A stretch of DNA of 23,595 nt, taken from contig CALGGL010000064.1 in NCBI GenBank assembly GCA_937915975.1, positions 1 through 23,595 of the forward strand, written 5' to 3'. The notes below the pieces were generated by a model, which searched no databases, had not been told where the DNA came from, and saw only the letters and a list, made by a program, of their open reading frames with translations. Shown piece by piece: positions 1 through 7,116 of the stretch (the first letter of the stretch is position 1; each line of letters opens with the position of its first letter). Both the position numbers and the translations under genes were made by a program. The stretch comes from an uncultured Lachnospiraceae bacterium. GTDB taxonomy: Bacteria > Bacillota > Clostridia > Lachnospirales > Lachnospiraceae.

Positions 1-41
1 ATCTGATCGTGACTGAGTTCAGACGTGTGCTCTTCCGATCT
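1..41. other. Illumina TruSeq adapter/index left at contig end
   Basis: Bases 9-41 match the TruSeq index-side adapter (ending GCTCTTCCGATCT) apart from one missing G in the GTGACTGGAG stretch. Bases 3-8 are CTGATC, the primer form of TruSeq index 9, preceded by AT as at the end of the P7 arm. This is synthetic sequence, not part of the organism. The genome starts at base 42, and the thiG frame is open immediately after it. Confidence 0.96.
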
Positions 42-42
42 A

Positions 43-186
43 TCTGCCGGTGATATAGCTGTTATGGCAGGAGCTTTTAAGAAGGCTATCGAGGCAGGAA
101 GAGAAGGTTATCTGGCAGGACTCGGAAGAGTGCGTGAGAGCGGAGGTGAGGCCTCCGATCCGCTTACGGGATTTTTGAGAGATTAG
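43..186 (+). CDS. thiG: Thiazole synthase ThiG, C-terminal fragment
   Basis: Only the last 47 codons are present, because the 5' part is cut off by the contig end and adapter. The readable protein begins SAGDIAVMAGAFKKAIEAGR and ends GFLRD. This fits the last helices of the ThiG TIM barrel, where relatives read NTAIA..DP..MA.AF..AVEAGR. ThiG condenses 1-deoxyxylulose-5-phosphate, dehydroglycine and the ThiS thiocarboxylate to form the thiazole of thiamine. It ends 24 bases before thiH, which makes the dehydroglycine, so the two are surely co-transcribed. The active-site lysine lies upstream and cannot be checked. Identification rests on the short tail plus the operon context. Confidence 0.85.
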   Translation, partial: SAGDIAVMAGAFKKAIEAGREGYLAGLGRVRESGGEASDPLTGFLRD

Positions 187-210
187 AAAAAGGGATGGAC
201 TATACATATT

Positions 211-1470
211 ATGAATAATGATGTTTATAATTCGACACAGGAAAATGAACGGAAAATAACAAATAATCACATAAATGAAAGCATTTTGAATGATGAGATA
301 AAAGAATTTCAAAAGCAAAACAGGACTAATCATATGGAATATCTTCCGGGTATGGAGGTGCTTTTTGAGTCAACCATTATGGATGAGGTTATCACTGCTA
401 TGAAGGATTATAACTATGAAAGCTATTCAGAAAGGGATGTACGTATGGCACTTTCAAAGGATAATCTTACACCCTTTGATTTCGGAGCGCTTCTTTCACC
501 GGCAGCAGAACCCTTTCTTGAGGATATGGCTCAGCGTGCCAGAAGCGAGACAAGAAAGCATTTCGGTAATTCCATAAATATGTTTACACCTATTTATATT
601 TCAAATTATTGTGAGAACTTTTGTATATACTGTGGCTTTAATTGTCACAATAAAATTAAAAGAGCAATCCTTACCTATGAAGAGGTTGAAAAGGAGATGG
701 CGGCAATTGCCAAAAGCGGCTTAAAGGAGATACTAATACTTACCGGAGAAAGTCGCCATAAGTCAGATATAAAGTATATAGGTGAGGCAAGCAAGATTGC
801 CAAAAAGTATTTTACCGTTATCGGGGTAGAGGTCTATCCGATGAATTCGGATGAGTATAAATATCTTCATGAGTGCGGAGCAGATTACGTAACTGTATTT
901 CAGGAAACCTATAATTCCGATAAATACGAAACCCTTCATCTTGCAGGTCATAAAAGAAGCTTTCCGTACAGACTTTGTGCGCAGGAAAGAGCCATAATAG
1001 GGGGTATGAGAGGAGTAGGCTTTGCAGCTTTGCTTGGACTTGATGACTTCAGAAAGGATGCATTTGCCACAGGTATGCATGCATATCTTTTGCAAAGGAA
1101 ATATCCGCATGCAGAGATAGCTTTTTCCTGTCCGAGACTCCGTCCTATTATAAATAATGACAAAATAAATCCTATGGATGTAAGTGAGTCGAAGCTTTTA
1201 CAGGTTGTAATGGCGTACAGAATATTTATGCCGTTTGCAAGCATAACCATATCCACCCGTGAAAATGAGAGAGTTCGAAACAATATGATTAAAATATGTG
1301 CGACTAAGATATCAGCCGATTCCAAGACCGGTATAGGGGAACATTCCGATGTAGAGGATGTGGGTGACGGACAGTTTGAGATAGACGACAAAAGAACCGT
1401 AAAGGATGTCTATGATGATATAATCAAGCTTGGGCTACAACCTGTTATGGCTGATTATATATATGTATAA
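211..1470 (+). CDS. thiH: 2-iminoacetate synthase ThiH (radical SAM)
   Basis: Radical SAM enzyme that cleaves tyrosine to p-cresol and 2-iminoacetate (dehydroglycine), the glycine-derived part of the thiazole in anaerobes. The cluster motif CxxxCxxC is C134-ENF-C138-IY-C141. It is followed by typical ThiH blocks such as LTGESRHKSD, VEVYPMNSDEY, FQETYNSDKYETLH and the C-terminal LQPVMADYI. At 419 aa it is longer than the roughly 370-380 aa usual for ThiH. The extra length is a polar, Asn/Glu-rich N-terminus of about 41 residues ahead of MEYLPGM. An internal ATG at 334 would give the usual start, but its ribosome site is poor. ATG 211 has GGGATGG upstream at a longish spacing. Lies between thiG and thiE in one operon. 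HydG is the related alternative, but the thi neighbours favour ThiH. Confidence 0.95.
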   Translation: MNNDVYNSTQENERKITNNHINESILNDEIKEFQKQNRTNHMEYLPGMEVLFESTIMDEVITAMKDYNYESYSERDVRMALSKDNLTPFDFGALLSPAAEPFLEDMAQRARSETRKHFGNSINMFTPIYISNYCENFCIYCGFNCHNKIKRAILTYEEVEKEMAAIAKSGLKEILILTGESRHKSDIKYIGEASKIAKKYFTVIGVEVYPMNSDEYKYLHECGADYVTVFQETYNSDKYETLHLAGHKRSFPYRLCAQERAIIGGMRGVGFAALLGLDDFRKDAFATGMHAYLLQRKYPHAEIAFSCPRLRPIINNDKINPMDVSESKLLQVVMAYRIFMPFASITISTRENERVRNNMIKICATKISADSKTGIGEHSDVEDVGDGQFEIDDKRTVKDVYDDIIKLGLQPVMADYIYV

Positions 1471-1482
1471 AGAGGATGAAGA

Positions 1483-2052
1483 ATGGAAGATATATACAAG
1501 GATATAATTTGTGTAACCAATCGAAAGCTTGCCGTAAGACCTTTTTTGGAGCAGATAAAATATGTGTGTGAAAAAAAGCCAAAGGCTGTTGTGCTTAGGG
1601 AAAAGGATATGGAATATGAGGCATACCTTAAGCTTGCGGAAAATGTAAAGAAAATTTGTGACAGCTATGAGGTGAAATTTATACCTCACTTTTTCTTTGA
1701 GGTATGTGATGCTCTCGGAGTTTCTGATATTCATCTTCCACTTTGGAAGCAAGAGGATATTAAGGAAAAGCTGTGCAAAAAAAATATCGGTGTTTCCGTT
1801 CACTCGGCAGATGAGGCGGTAAGGGCAAAAGAGCTTGGGGCTTCATATCTTTTTGCCGGACACATATTTGAAACGGATTGCAAAAAAGATATAAGACCTC
1901 GTGGCGTATCATTTTTGGAAGAGGTATGTAAAGCGGTTGATATATCTGTCTATGCCATAGGAGGAATGAATGCTGATGAAAGGCTTCTTAAAAAGATGAA
2001 GGATAAGGGCGCCGCAGGTATGGCGATTATGTCGGATTTTATGAGGATGTAA
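1483..2052 (+). CDS. thiE: Thiamine phosphate synthase (ThiE/TenI family)
   Basis: A 189-aa (beta/alpha)8 protein of the ThiE/TenI family. ThiE joins the pyrimidine pyrophosphate (HMP-PP) and thiazole phosphate to make thiamine phosphate. Visible blocks are VVLREKDM near residue 37 (substrate-binding LREK), HLPLWKQED, SVHSADEA, the phosphate loop region GASYLFAGHIFETDCK, RPRG and YAIGGMN. It starts 12 bases after the thiH stop behind AAAGAGGATG, so it is operonic. The loop that usually reads INDR/INDH, with a metal-binding Asp, reads IPHFF here. The QED Asp is kept. Short clostridial ThiE proteins often vary here (from memory), so it is probably active. A TenI-like thiazole tautomerase is the main alternative. 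Confidence 0.85.
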   Translation: MEDIYKDIICVTNRKLAVRPFLEQIKYVCEKKPKAVVLREKDMEYEAYLKLAENVKKICDSYEVKFIPHFFFEVCDALGVSDIHLPLWKQEDIKEKLCKKNIGVSVHSADEAVRAKELGASYLFAGHIFETDCKKDIRPRGVSFLEEVCKAVDISVYAIGGMNADERLLKKMKDKGAAGMAIMSDFMRM

Positions 2053-2061
2053 TATAAAAGG

Positions 2062-2096
2062 AAATGGGATAAAATTGATCCATTTTTGCTTAATGT
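2062..2096 (+). terminator. Weak hairpin after the thi operon
   Basis: AAATGG (2062-2067) pairs with CCATTT (2080-2085) around a 12-base loop. The stem is followed by mixed T-rich DNA reaching TTTTTT at 2096-2101. It lies 10 bases after the thiE stop. The stem is short, so this is only a plausible intrinsic terminator. Confidence 0.35.
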
Positions 2097-2219
2097 TTTT
2101 TCGGACAAACCTGAATTGTTAGAATTATATTTTAATGTGCGTTAATGATTGTAATGGAAGTGTCCCTTATCCAATTAATAACTGATAATTTCATTTTAAA
2201 GAAATAAAAGTAAATTTAA

Positions 2220-2266
2220 ATCAAGTTATTTCACTTTGACGAAATAACTTGATTTTTCTTTTTTTT
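2220..2266 (+). terminator. 13-bp palindrome with T-tract
   Basis: ATCAAGTTATTTC is repeated as GAAATAACTTGAT with an 8-base spacer (2220-2232 and 2241-2253, no mismatch). A nearly pure T run to 2266 follows. It has the shape of an intrinsic terminator, although the stem is AT-rich. It also covers the -35 region of the candidate promoter for the downstream ATPase gene, so it could instead be, or also be, an operator. Confidence 0.6.
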
Positions 2267-2276
2267 GATATATACT
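2249..2276 (+). promoter_or_regulatory. Candidate promoter of the DUF4143 ATPase gene
   Basis: TTGATT (2249-2254), a 16-base spacer and TATACT (2271-2276), about 30 bases before the start codon at 2309. The -35 box sits inside the right arm of the palindrome at 2220-2253. Confidence 0.45.
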
Positions 2277-2308
2277 ATAGGTAAATAGATTTTTTAGGAG
2301 GAATCCTT

Positions 2309-3508
2309 ATGTTAAAGCGAGAGTTGTATTTGTCAAAGATAAGAGGCTTTTATGAAAGTGACCTAATAAAAATATTGGTAGGGATTAGAAGATGTGGCAA
2401 ATCAGTTATTTTGCAGCAGATTATGGATGAATTAAAGGAAAATAATGTTGATGAAGACCATATTATTTATGTTAATTTTGAATATATTGAATTTGAAGAA
2501 TTACAGGATTATAAACAATTAAACAGGTATGTAAAAGAACAAATAGTTGATAGCGCTTTATATTATGTTTTTCTTGATGAGATACAAAATGTAGATTGTT
2601 TTGAGAAGGTTGTCAATTCGCTTAGGGCGTCAGTGAAAAATATAAGTATATTTATTACAGGCTCAAATGGTAAGCTGTTGTCGGAAGAATTATCAACAGT
2701 TTTATCCGGACGATACATTTCTTTTCAGATAAATCCTTTAAATTATCGTGAATATATTGAACTTACGGGAAGAGATGGAAAAAATAAAGAAACCTTTGAT
2801 GATTTTGTAAAGTGGGGCGGACTTCCGAATCGTATACAATTCACAGATGAGAGTAACATTAAGGATTATCTTCATAGTGTATTTGATTCTATTATTTTAA
2901 GGGATGTCGTAAGTAGGTTAGGTCTTAAAGATACTTCCTTGTTTAATTTGATTTTACAATATATAATTGACACTACAGGCAGAGAATTTTCTGCAAAAAA
3001 TATCATTGCGTTTCTTAAATCAGAGGGAAGAGAATTATCGACTTCGACTTTATATAATTATTTAGATGCTTTATGCAGGGCTTTAATTATAAAAAAAGTA
3101 TTTCGATATGATATACATGGTAAAGCCTTATTGAAAACATTAAATAAGTATTATATGACTGATTTGGGAATTGCTCAAATTAAAAACCATAATTATAAAA
3201 TTAATTATTCATTTTCTCTGGAAAATCTTGTTTATAATGAATTGGTAGCAAGAGGATACGATGTATATACCGGTAAGATACCAAAGGGTGAAATTGATTT
3301 TGTTGCTGAAAAAGATGGTAACACAGTATATATTCAAGTTGCTTATATTTTAGCAGATGATAAGGTGATAGAACGTGAATTTGGAGCTTTTAATGCTGTA
3401 AAGGATAATTTCCCTAAGTATGTTATATCGTTATCGGAAGGAGATTTTGGGGGAGCGGGAATCATTCATATAAATATGATTGATTTTCTGCTTGGCAGAG
3501 AACTGTAA
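2309..3508 (+). CDS. AAA-14/DUF4143 family ATPase
   Basis: A 399-aa protein of the common bacterial and archaeal family with an N-terminal AAA_14 ATPase and a C-terminal DUF4143 domain. Walker A is GIRRCGKS with K31. Walker B is YYVFLDEIQ near residue 90. A sensor-like FITGSNGKLLS and the family block SGRYISFQINPLNYREY follow. A winged-helix-like middle (FSAKNIIAFLKS, TSTLYNYLDAL) leads to a C-terminal EIDFVAEKDGNTVYIQV stretch, which resembles a PD-(D/E)xK nuclease core (D..[EQ]xK-like, final Lys replaced). The biological role of the family is not settled. Start ATG 2309 has an AGGAGG site. It is monocistronic, visibly more AT-rich than the thi and bat genes, and looks accessory or recently acquired. 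Confidence 0.9.
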   Translation: MLKRELYLSKIRGFYESDLIKILVGIRRCGKSVILQQIMDELKENNVDEDHIIYVNFEYIEFEELQDYKQLNRYVKEQIVDSALYYVFLDEIQNVDCFEKVVNSLRASVKNISIFITGSNGKLLSEELSTVLSGRYISFQINPLNYREYIELTGRDGKNKETFDDFVKWGGLPNRIQFTDESNIKDYLHSVFDSIILRDVVSRLGLKDTSLFNLILQYIIDTTGREFSAKNIIAFLKSEGRELSTSTLYNYLDALCRALIIKKVFRYDIHGKALLKTLNKYYMTDLGIAQIKNHNYKINYSFSLENLVYNELVARGYDVYTGKIPKGEIDFVAEKDGNTVYIQVAYILADDKVIEREFGAFNAVKDNFPKYVISLSEGDFGGAGIIHINMIDFLLGREL

Positions 3509-3610
3509 ATAATGTCCCCAGAGGCATCTCGATTTCAATGACCGCCATTATAGATATGTAGGTATGTATATACAGATGCAATATTTAATCAGTTAAGGAA
3601 TGAGGAAAAT

Positions 3611-3826
3611 ATGAAAAATTATGTGTTTTGGTGCGGAGTATGTAATATAGTAATTTTTATTGTGTTGGTTGTATTGAGTATACTTGTTATTATAAATATA
3701 TTTGAAGATTTTATTGTCAGGGTTGTTTTAATTATTTTATCGTTTTTTTTATGTGGATATGTTGAAGAAAAAATTATTTCTAAATATGTTAATGGATTTA
3801 TAGAGCATTTAAAAAATAAATTATAG
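3611..3826 (+). CDS. Small two-helix membrane protein, unknown
   Basis: A 71-aa protein not recognised as a named family. Residues about 5-30 (VFWCGVCNIVIFIVLVVLSI and onward) and 34-50 (FIVRVVLIILSFFLCGY) look like two membrane helices. A short basic tail, ending HLKNKL, follows. Start ATG is preceded by GGAATGAGG at good spacing. It lies 102 bases after the ATPase gene and ends just before a strong hairpin. Composition is very AT-rich, like its left neighbour. It could be a small accessory, toxin-like or phage-derived membrane peptide; nothing in the sequence decides. An overlapping antisense frame exists but has no ribosome site. Confidence 0.55.
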   Translation: MKNYVFWCGVCNIVIFIVLVVLSILVIINIFEDFIVRVVLIILSFFLCGYVEEKIISKYVNGFIEHLKNKL

Positions 3827-3837
3827 AACAATAATTA

Positions 3838-3878
3838 TTTGGGATGGGTTTCAATCTGAACTTGAAACCCATCCCAAA
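3838..3878. terminator. 17-bp perfect hairpin between convergent genes
   Basis: TTTGGGATGGGTTTCAA (3838-3854) is exactly complementary to 3862-3878 with a 7-base loop. It lies between the + strand small membrane gene and the - strand regulator. It suits a bidirectional transcription stop, although a clear U-tract is missing on the + side and only an AT-rich tail follows on the - side. Confidence 0.6.
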
Positions 3879-3914
3879 GTAACATATGGTGATTGGTATC
3901 CCGAAAGAATTATA

Positions 3915-4115
3915 CTATTTTTGTCTGTGCTCAACTATGTCGTCAACTGAACAGTTCAATATATCGCATAAGGTATCAATGGTGACAGTAGTAATAGGCA
4001 TATTATGTTTTAACCTATGAAGTGTAGCGGGATTTATATCATGTATATGTGTAAGCGTGTACCAGGTTTCTTTTGATTCTTTTAATGTTTTCCAAAACGG
4101 GTTATAGTTTATCAT
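3915..4115 (-). CDS. Small XRE/Cro-type HTH regulator
   Basis: A 66-aa protein consisting of little more than one helix-turn-helix, in the style of the short Cro/CI-like HTH_26 family. The pattern WYTLTHIHDINPATLHRLKH followed by TTVTIDTLCDILNCSVDDIVEH matches helix 2, the recognition helix and the terminal LC..L.C...D..E signature. The start is supported by AGGAGG seven bases upstream on the minus strand. Transcribed towards the small membrane protein and away from the PF06541 gene, it could control either. Such short HTH proteins often belong to mobile or toxin-antitoxin-like modules, which fits the accessory look of the patch, but no partner is proven. Confidence 0.85.
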   Translation of the reverse strand: MINYNPFWKTLKESKETWYTLTHIHDINPATLHRLKHNMPITTVTIDTLCDILNCSVDDIVEHRQK

Positions 4116-4213
4116 TTTTTGTCCTCCTGTAATTCTATATTATAATGAGTATTATTATTTGAACAGATTTATTGAAATAAATATATTTTAGGCTCTTAAA
4201 GTTACATCAGTTA

Positions 4214-4242
4214 TTGACATTGTTTAAGGCAATATATAAAAT
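4214..4242 (+). promoter_or_regulatory. Candidate promoter of the PF06541 gene
   Basis: A perfect TTGACA (4214-4219), a 17-base spacer and TAAAAT (4237-4242). An overlapping TATAAA at 4235-4240 is a second -10 option. About 60 bases of leader separate it from the start at 4305. Confidence 0.6.
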
Positions 4243-4304
4243 TATTAGGATGAAATCGGATAACTGATATCATACCAAGTGATTGATTTTGGGGAGGCTT
4301 TAAT

Positions 4305-5132
4305 ATGTATAATTACAGTGCGCAGGAATGGCTTGCTTTTTTTGCTGTCTATTGTTTCTTTGGATGGATATTTGAAAGTATATATGTTTCTATAGAGTAT
4401 AGGAAACCGGTAAACAGAGGCTTTTTGTACGGACCTGCAATTCCTATTTACGGGTTTGGTTCGGTTGTGATTTTATTTTTTACGGCACCGTTTAAAACGA
4501 ATGTGCTTCTTACATTTATATCGGGTATGCTGGCAGCTACTCTTCTTGAATATTTAACCGGTTATGTTATGGAAAAAATGTTTGGTGTAAGGTATTGGGA
4601 TTATACCTATGAACCTCTTAATTTAAACGGATATATTTGTCTCGGATGTTCTCTTATGTGGGGAATGTTTTCAATAATTGTTACAAATTATATACATAAG
4701 CCTGTTGACAAATTTGTAAAAGGATTTAATTCTACGGAGCTTTGGCTTTTTGATTTGATTTTTCTTGTTTTCTTTTGTATGGATGTTTATGCGTCTGCAC
4801 GTGCCGCGTTTGATCTTAAGAAGATGTTTAAGGATTATGTTGAAAATAATGAGACTGTTATACGTATTCAAAAACGTCTTGATGTGCTCCTTGCATTTGC
4901 AGAGGATGATTATAATCATTTCCAAAGCATGATGGATGAAAAGAAAAAGGAGTATGAGGATGAACGTGACAGGCTCAGAAAAAGGCTTGAAGAGTTTCGA
5001 AATAAGTATTATAACAACAAAGAAAGAAGTAACAAGCGTGTAATGTATGCCATGAAACGTAATCCGGGTATGAGCTCCAAGAATAACAGGTTTGAACTTG
5101 ACAGCTTAAAGAAGATGTTCATGAAAAGATAA
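4305..5132 (+). CDS. PF06541 membrane protein with C-terminal coiled coil
   Basis: A 275-aa protein of the putative ABC-transporter type IV/CmpB family (PF06541), common in Lachnospiraceae and of unknown function. The family blocks are FFGWIFESIYVSI, RGFLYGPAIPIYGFG, LEYLTGYVMEKMFGVRYWDY, NLNGYICLGCSLMWG. About five membrane helices occupy residues 8-175. Residues 180-275 are highly charged and helical (VIRIQKRLDVLL, KKKEYEDERDRLRKRLEEF), most likely a cytoplasmic coiled coil, and end in a basic tail. The start has GGGGAGG at good spacing. No ABC ATPase lies beside it, so the transporter name should not be trusted. It stands alone upstream of the bat operon. Confidence 0.85.
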   Translation: MYNYSAQEWLAFFAVYCFFGWIFESIYVSIEYRKPVNRGFLYGPAIPIYGFGSVVILFFTAPFKTNVLLTFISGMLAATLLEYLTGYVMEKMFGVRYWDYTYEPLNLNGYICLGCSLMWGMFSIIVTNYIHKPVDKFVKGFNSTELWLFDLIFLVFFCMDVYASARAAFDLKKMFKDYVENNETVIRIQKRLDVLLAFAEDDYNHFQSMMDEKKKEYEDERDRLRKRLEEFRNKYYNNKERSNKRVMYAMKRNPGMSSKNNRFELDSLKKMFMKR

Positions 5133-5151
5133 ACATAAAATATATATTTTG

Positions 5152-5180
5152 TTGACATAAAATATATAGAAGTATATAAG
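5152..5180 (+). promoter_or_regulatory. Near-consensus promoter of the bat-like operon
   Basis: TTGACA (5152-5157), exactly 17 bases, then TATAAG (5175-5180). The -10 lies in the first of several decamer repeats, which supply further TATAAG/TATAGG boxes downstream. Confidence 0.75.
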
Positions 5181-5230
5181 AGTATATAGGAGTATATAAG
5201 CTTTTATAAAGTATATATAAGTATATAAAA
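5161..5230. repeat. Decamer TA-rich repeat in the operon leader
   Basis: In ten-base blocks the stretch reads AGTATATAAG, AGTATATAGG, AGTATATAAG, CTTTTATAAA, GTATATATAA, GTATATAAAA (5171-5230), with a degenerate AATATATAGA just before. The period is close to one helical turn. It covers the -10, the likely start site and most of the leader, ending 24 bases before the MoxR start. Confidence 0.8.
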
Positions 5231-5254
5231 TATGTAATGTAAGAGAGGTAAATC

Positions 5255-6244
5255 ATGGAAAACAAAAATATGATAAGTCAGGAAGAAATAGAAAAAAGTA
5301 AGGGGATAATTCATAGAATTAATCAGTATTACTACAGTAAGATGGTAGGTCAGTACAGACTTGGCACCTCACTTTTGATAGCAATTATGTGTAACGGACA
5401 TATTCTCTTGGAATCCGTTCCCGGTCTTGCCAAAACTACTGCGGCAAAGACACTTACCGAGTCTATGAACGGAACATTTTCCAGAATTCAGTGTACGCCG
5501 GATTTGCTTCCGAGTGACATAATCGGAACACAGATTTTTAATTATCAGACCAACAATTTTGAAACCAAGCTCGGACCTGTTTATGCAAACTTTGTTTTAC
5601 TTGATGAGATTAACCGTTCCAGTGCCAAGACTCAGAGCGCCATGCTTGAGGTTATGCAGGAGCATCAGACTACCATAGGTGGAGAGGTATTCAAGATGCC
5701 GGAAATCTTTACGGTTATTGCAACCCAGAATCCAATAGAGCAGGAGGGTACATATCTTCTTTCAGAGGCACAGCTTGACAGATTTATTATAAAAGAAAAA
5801 ATTGAGTATCCTAATCAGGAAGAGGAATTGGAGATTCTTAACAGAATTGAAAATAATGTTTTTGCTGATTCACATCCTGTGGTTTCACTTGAGGATGTAA
5901 AGTATCTTCAGCAACTGGTTGGCAGAGTTTATGTTGATCCTGCAATTAAAAAATACATTATTGCGATTATTGATGCGACCAGACATCCGGACAAGTTTAT
6001 AGGTAAGGAGCTTGCACAGTATATTACACTCGGAGCAAGCACGAGAGGCGGCATAGCTCTTATGGAGGTTGCCAAGGCGGTTGCACTTATGAACGGAAGA
6101 AATTATGTGACACCGGATGATGTAAAGGTGCTTGTTTACAGTGTTTTAAGACATAGGGTAACACTTAACTTTGCAGCATTGGCAGATAATATAACAGAGG
6201 AAAGAATTATTAACGAAATCATAGGAGCGATTCAGACGCCATGA
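5255..6244 (+). CDS. MoxR-family AAA+ ATPase
   Basis: A 329-aa AAA+ protein of the AAA_3/MoxR class. These ATPases work with von Willebrand A (VWA) proteins, probably as chaperones that mature or insert partner proteins. Walker A is SVPGLAKTT with K60, Walker B VLLDEIN, and sensor 1 IATQNPIEQEGTY. The C-terminal lid includes ITLGASTRGGIALM and VLRHRVTLNF, both typical. GAGAGG precedes the ATG by eight bases. It is the first gene of a six-gene operon and its stop overlaps the next start (ATGA). The order MoxR-DUF58-membrane protein-VWA-VWA-TPR matches the Bat (aerotolerance) operons of Bacteroides and spirochaetes, though a role in oxygen tolerance is not shown here. Confidence 0.95.
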   Translation: MENKNMISQEEIEKSKGIIHRINQYYYSKMVGQYRLGTSLLIAIMCNGHILLESVPGLAKTTAAKTLTESMNGTFSRIQCTPDLLPSDIIGTQIFNYQTNNFETKLGPVYANFVLLDEINRSSAKTQSAMLEVMQEHQTTIGGEVFKMPEIFTVIATQNPIEQEGTYLLSEAQLDRFIIKEKIEYPNQEEELEILNRIENNVFADSHPVVSLEDVKYLQQLVGRVYVDPAIKKYIIAIIDATRHPDKFIGKELAQYITLGASTRGGIALMEVAKAVALMNGRNYVTPDDVKVLVYSVLRHRVTLNFAALADNITEERIINEIIGAIQTP

Positions 6245-7116
6245 TGGATTACATAGCAAGAATAAAAGCAAATGTAAGCATATATTCAACTAAGAAGACG
6301 GACAATGTATTTGACGGTTCGTATAAGTCGGTTTATAAAGGTAACAGTCTTAATTTTGAAGATCTGAGAGAATACGTGCTTGGGGATAACATAAGAGATA
6401 TTGACTGGAAGGCATCCTCACGAAGCAGGACTCTTCTTGTGAAAAGATATATTGCTGAAAAAAAACATAATATTATGCTGGTATTTGATACGGGCAAAAA
6501 AATGCTTGCCGATACAAGGGGCTTGGAGACAAAAAAAGAGGTTGGTCTTATAGCCGGTGGTACGGCTGCTTATATTGCCTGTAAAAACGGTGATTATGTC
6601 GGTACGGTTTTTAACAAAAACGGTATGATTGAATACGGACAGTTAAGAACGGGACTTGTTAATCTGGAACGACTTCTTACTTCCTATGATCGTGCTGTGT
6701 TTAATGAGGAAAGCGGAGATATAAATAAGTCTCTAAGCTTTATCTTAAAAAATATAAGACGTAAGATGATAATATTTGTCATAACGGATGCTGCAGGTAT
6801 AAGAAGTGTCAGTGAAAATACACTTAAGAAGCTTAGGATTATGCATGATGTATTGTTTATAAATATCAGTGACGCCGATTTTACTTCCGGAGCAGCGTAT
6901 GATTTTGATAAGTCAGAGCATATGCCGTCATTTTTTGAAGGAAATAAAAAGCTTAATCAGCTTGAACTTAAAATAAAAAAAGATATTTTCGAAGAGAACG
7001 AAAAAAAGCTGTTAAGACATGGAATAGTTTTTACTGAGATTGATAAAAAAGAAGATGTAACCGAAAAAATGGTTGAATTATTGGAGAGGCATAAATATGC
7101 AAATACAAGGCGGTAG
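6241..7116 (+). CDS. DUF58 domain protein
   Basis: A 291-aa DUF58 protein, the usual companion of MoxR. The diagnostic segment is residues 33-65: NFEDLREYVLGDNIRDIDW, then SSRSRTLLVKRY. A VWA-like fold follows with MLVFDTGKKM, where the normal DxSxS metal site reads D-T-G-K-K, so the MIDAS is lost. A second strand, IIFVITDAAG, also follows. There is no obvious signal peptide or membrane helix, so it is likely cytosolic beside the ATPase. It overlaps MoxR by four bases and the next gene by 20. DUF58 proteins are thought to bridge ATPase and VWA partners; that role is inferred. Confidence 0.93.
   Translation: MMDYIARIKANVSIYSTKKTDNVFDGSYKSVYKGNSLNFEDLREYVLGDNIRDIDWKASSRSRTLLVKRYIAEKKHNIMLVFDTGKKMLADTRGLETKKEVGLIAGGTAAYIACKNGDYVGTVFNKNGMIEYGQLRTGLVNLERLLTSYDRAVFNEESGDINKSLSFILKNIRRKMIIFVITDAAGIRSVSENTLKKLRIMHDVLFINISDADFTSGAAYDFDKSEHMPSFFEGNKKLNQLELKIKKDIFEENEKKLLRHGIVFTEIDKKEDVTEKMVELLERHKYANTRR

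Noticed and set aside
42..2052. TPP riboswitch for the thi operon
   Set aside because: The operon start is beyond the contig end; no THI-box sequence is visible in the part shown.
3619..3831. Antisense 70-aa frame over the small membrane gene
   Set aside because: No ribosome site, and its composition is what the reverse of an AT-rich membrane gene gives.
2309..4115. Classical toxin-antitoxin or defence island
   Set aside because: No recognised toxin, nuclease or defence family beyond the generic DUF4143 ATPase; kept only as an accessory patch.
7073..7096. Earlier TTG start for the single-pass bat-operon protein
   Set aside because: ATG 7097 has GGAGAGG at seven bases; the TTG has no site.
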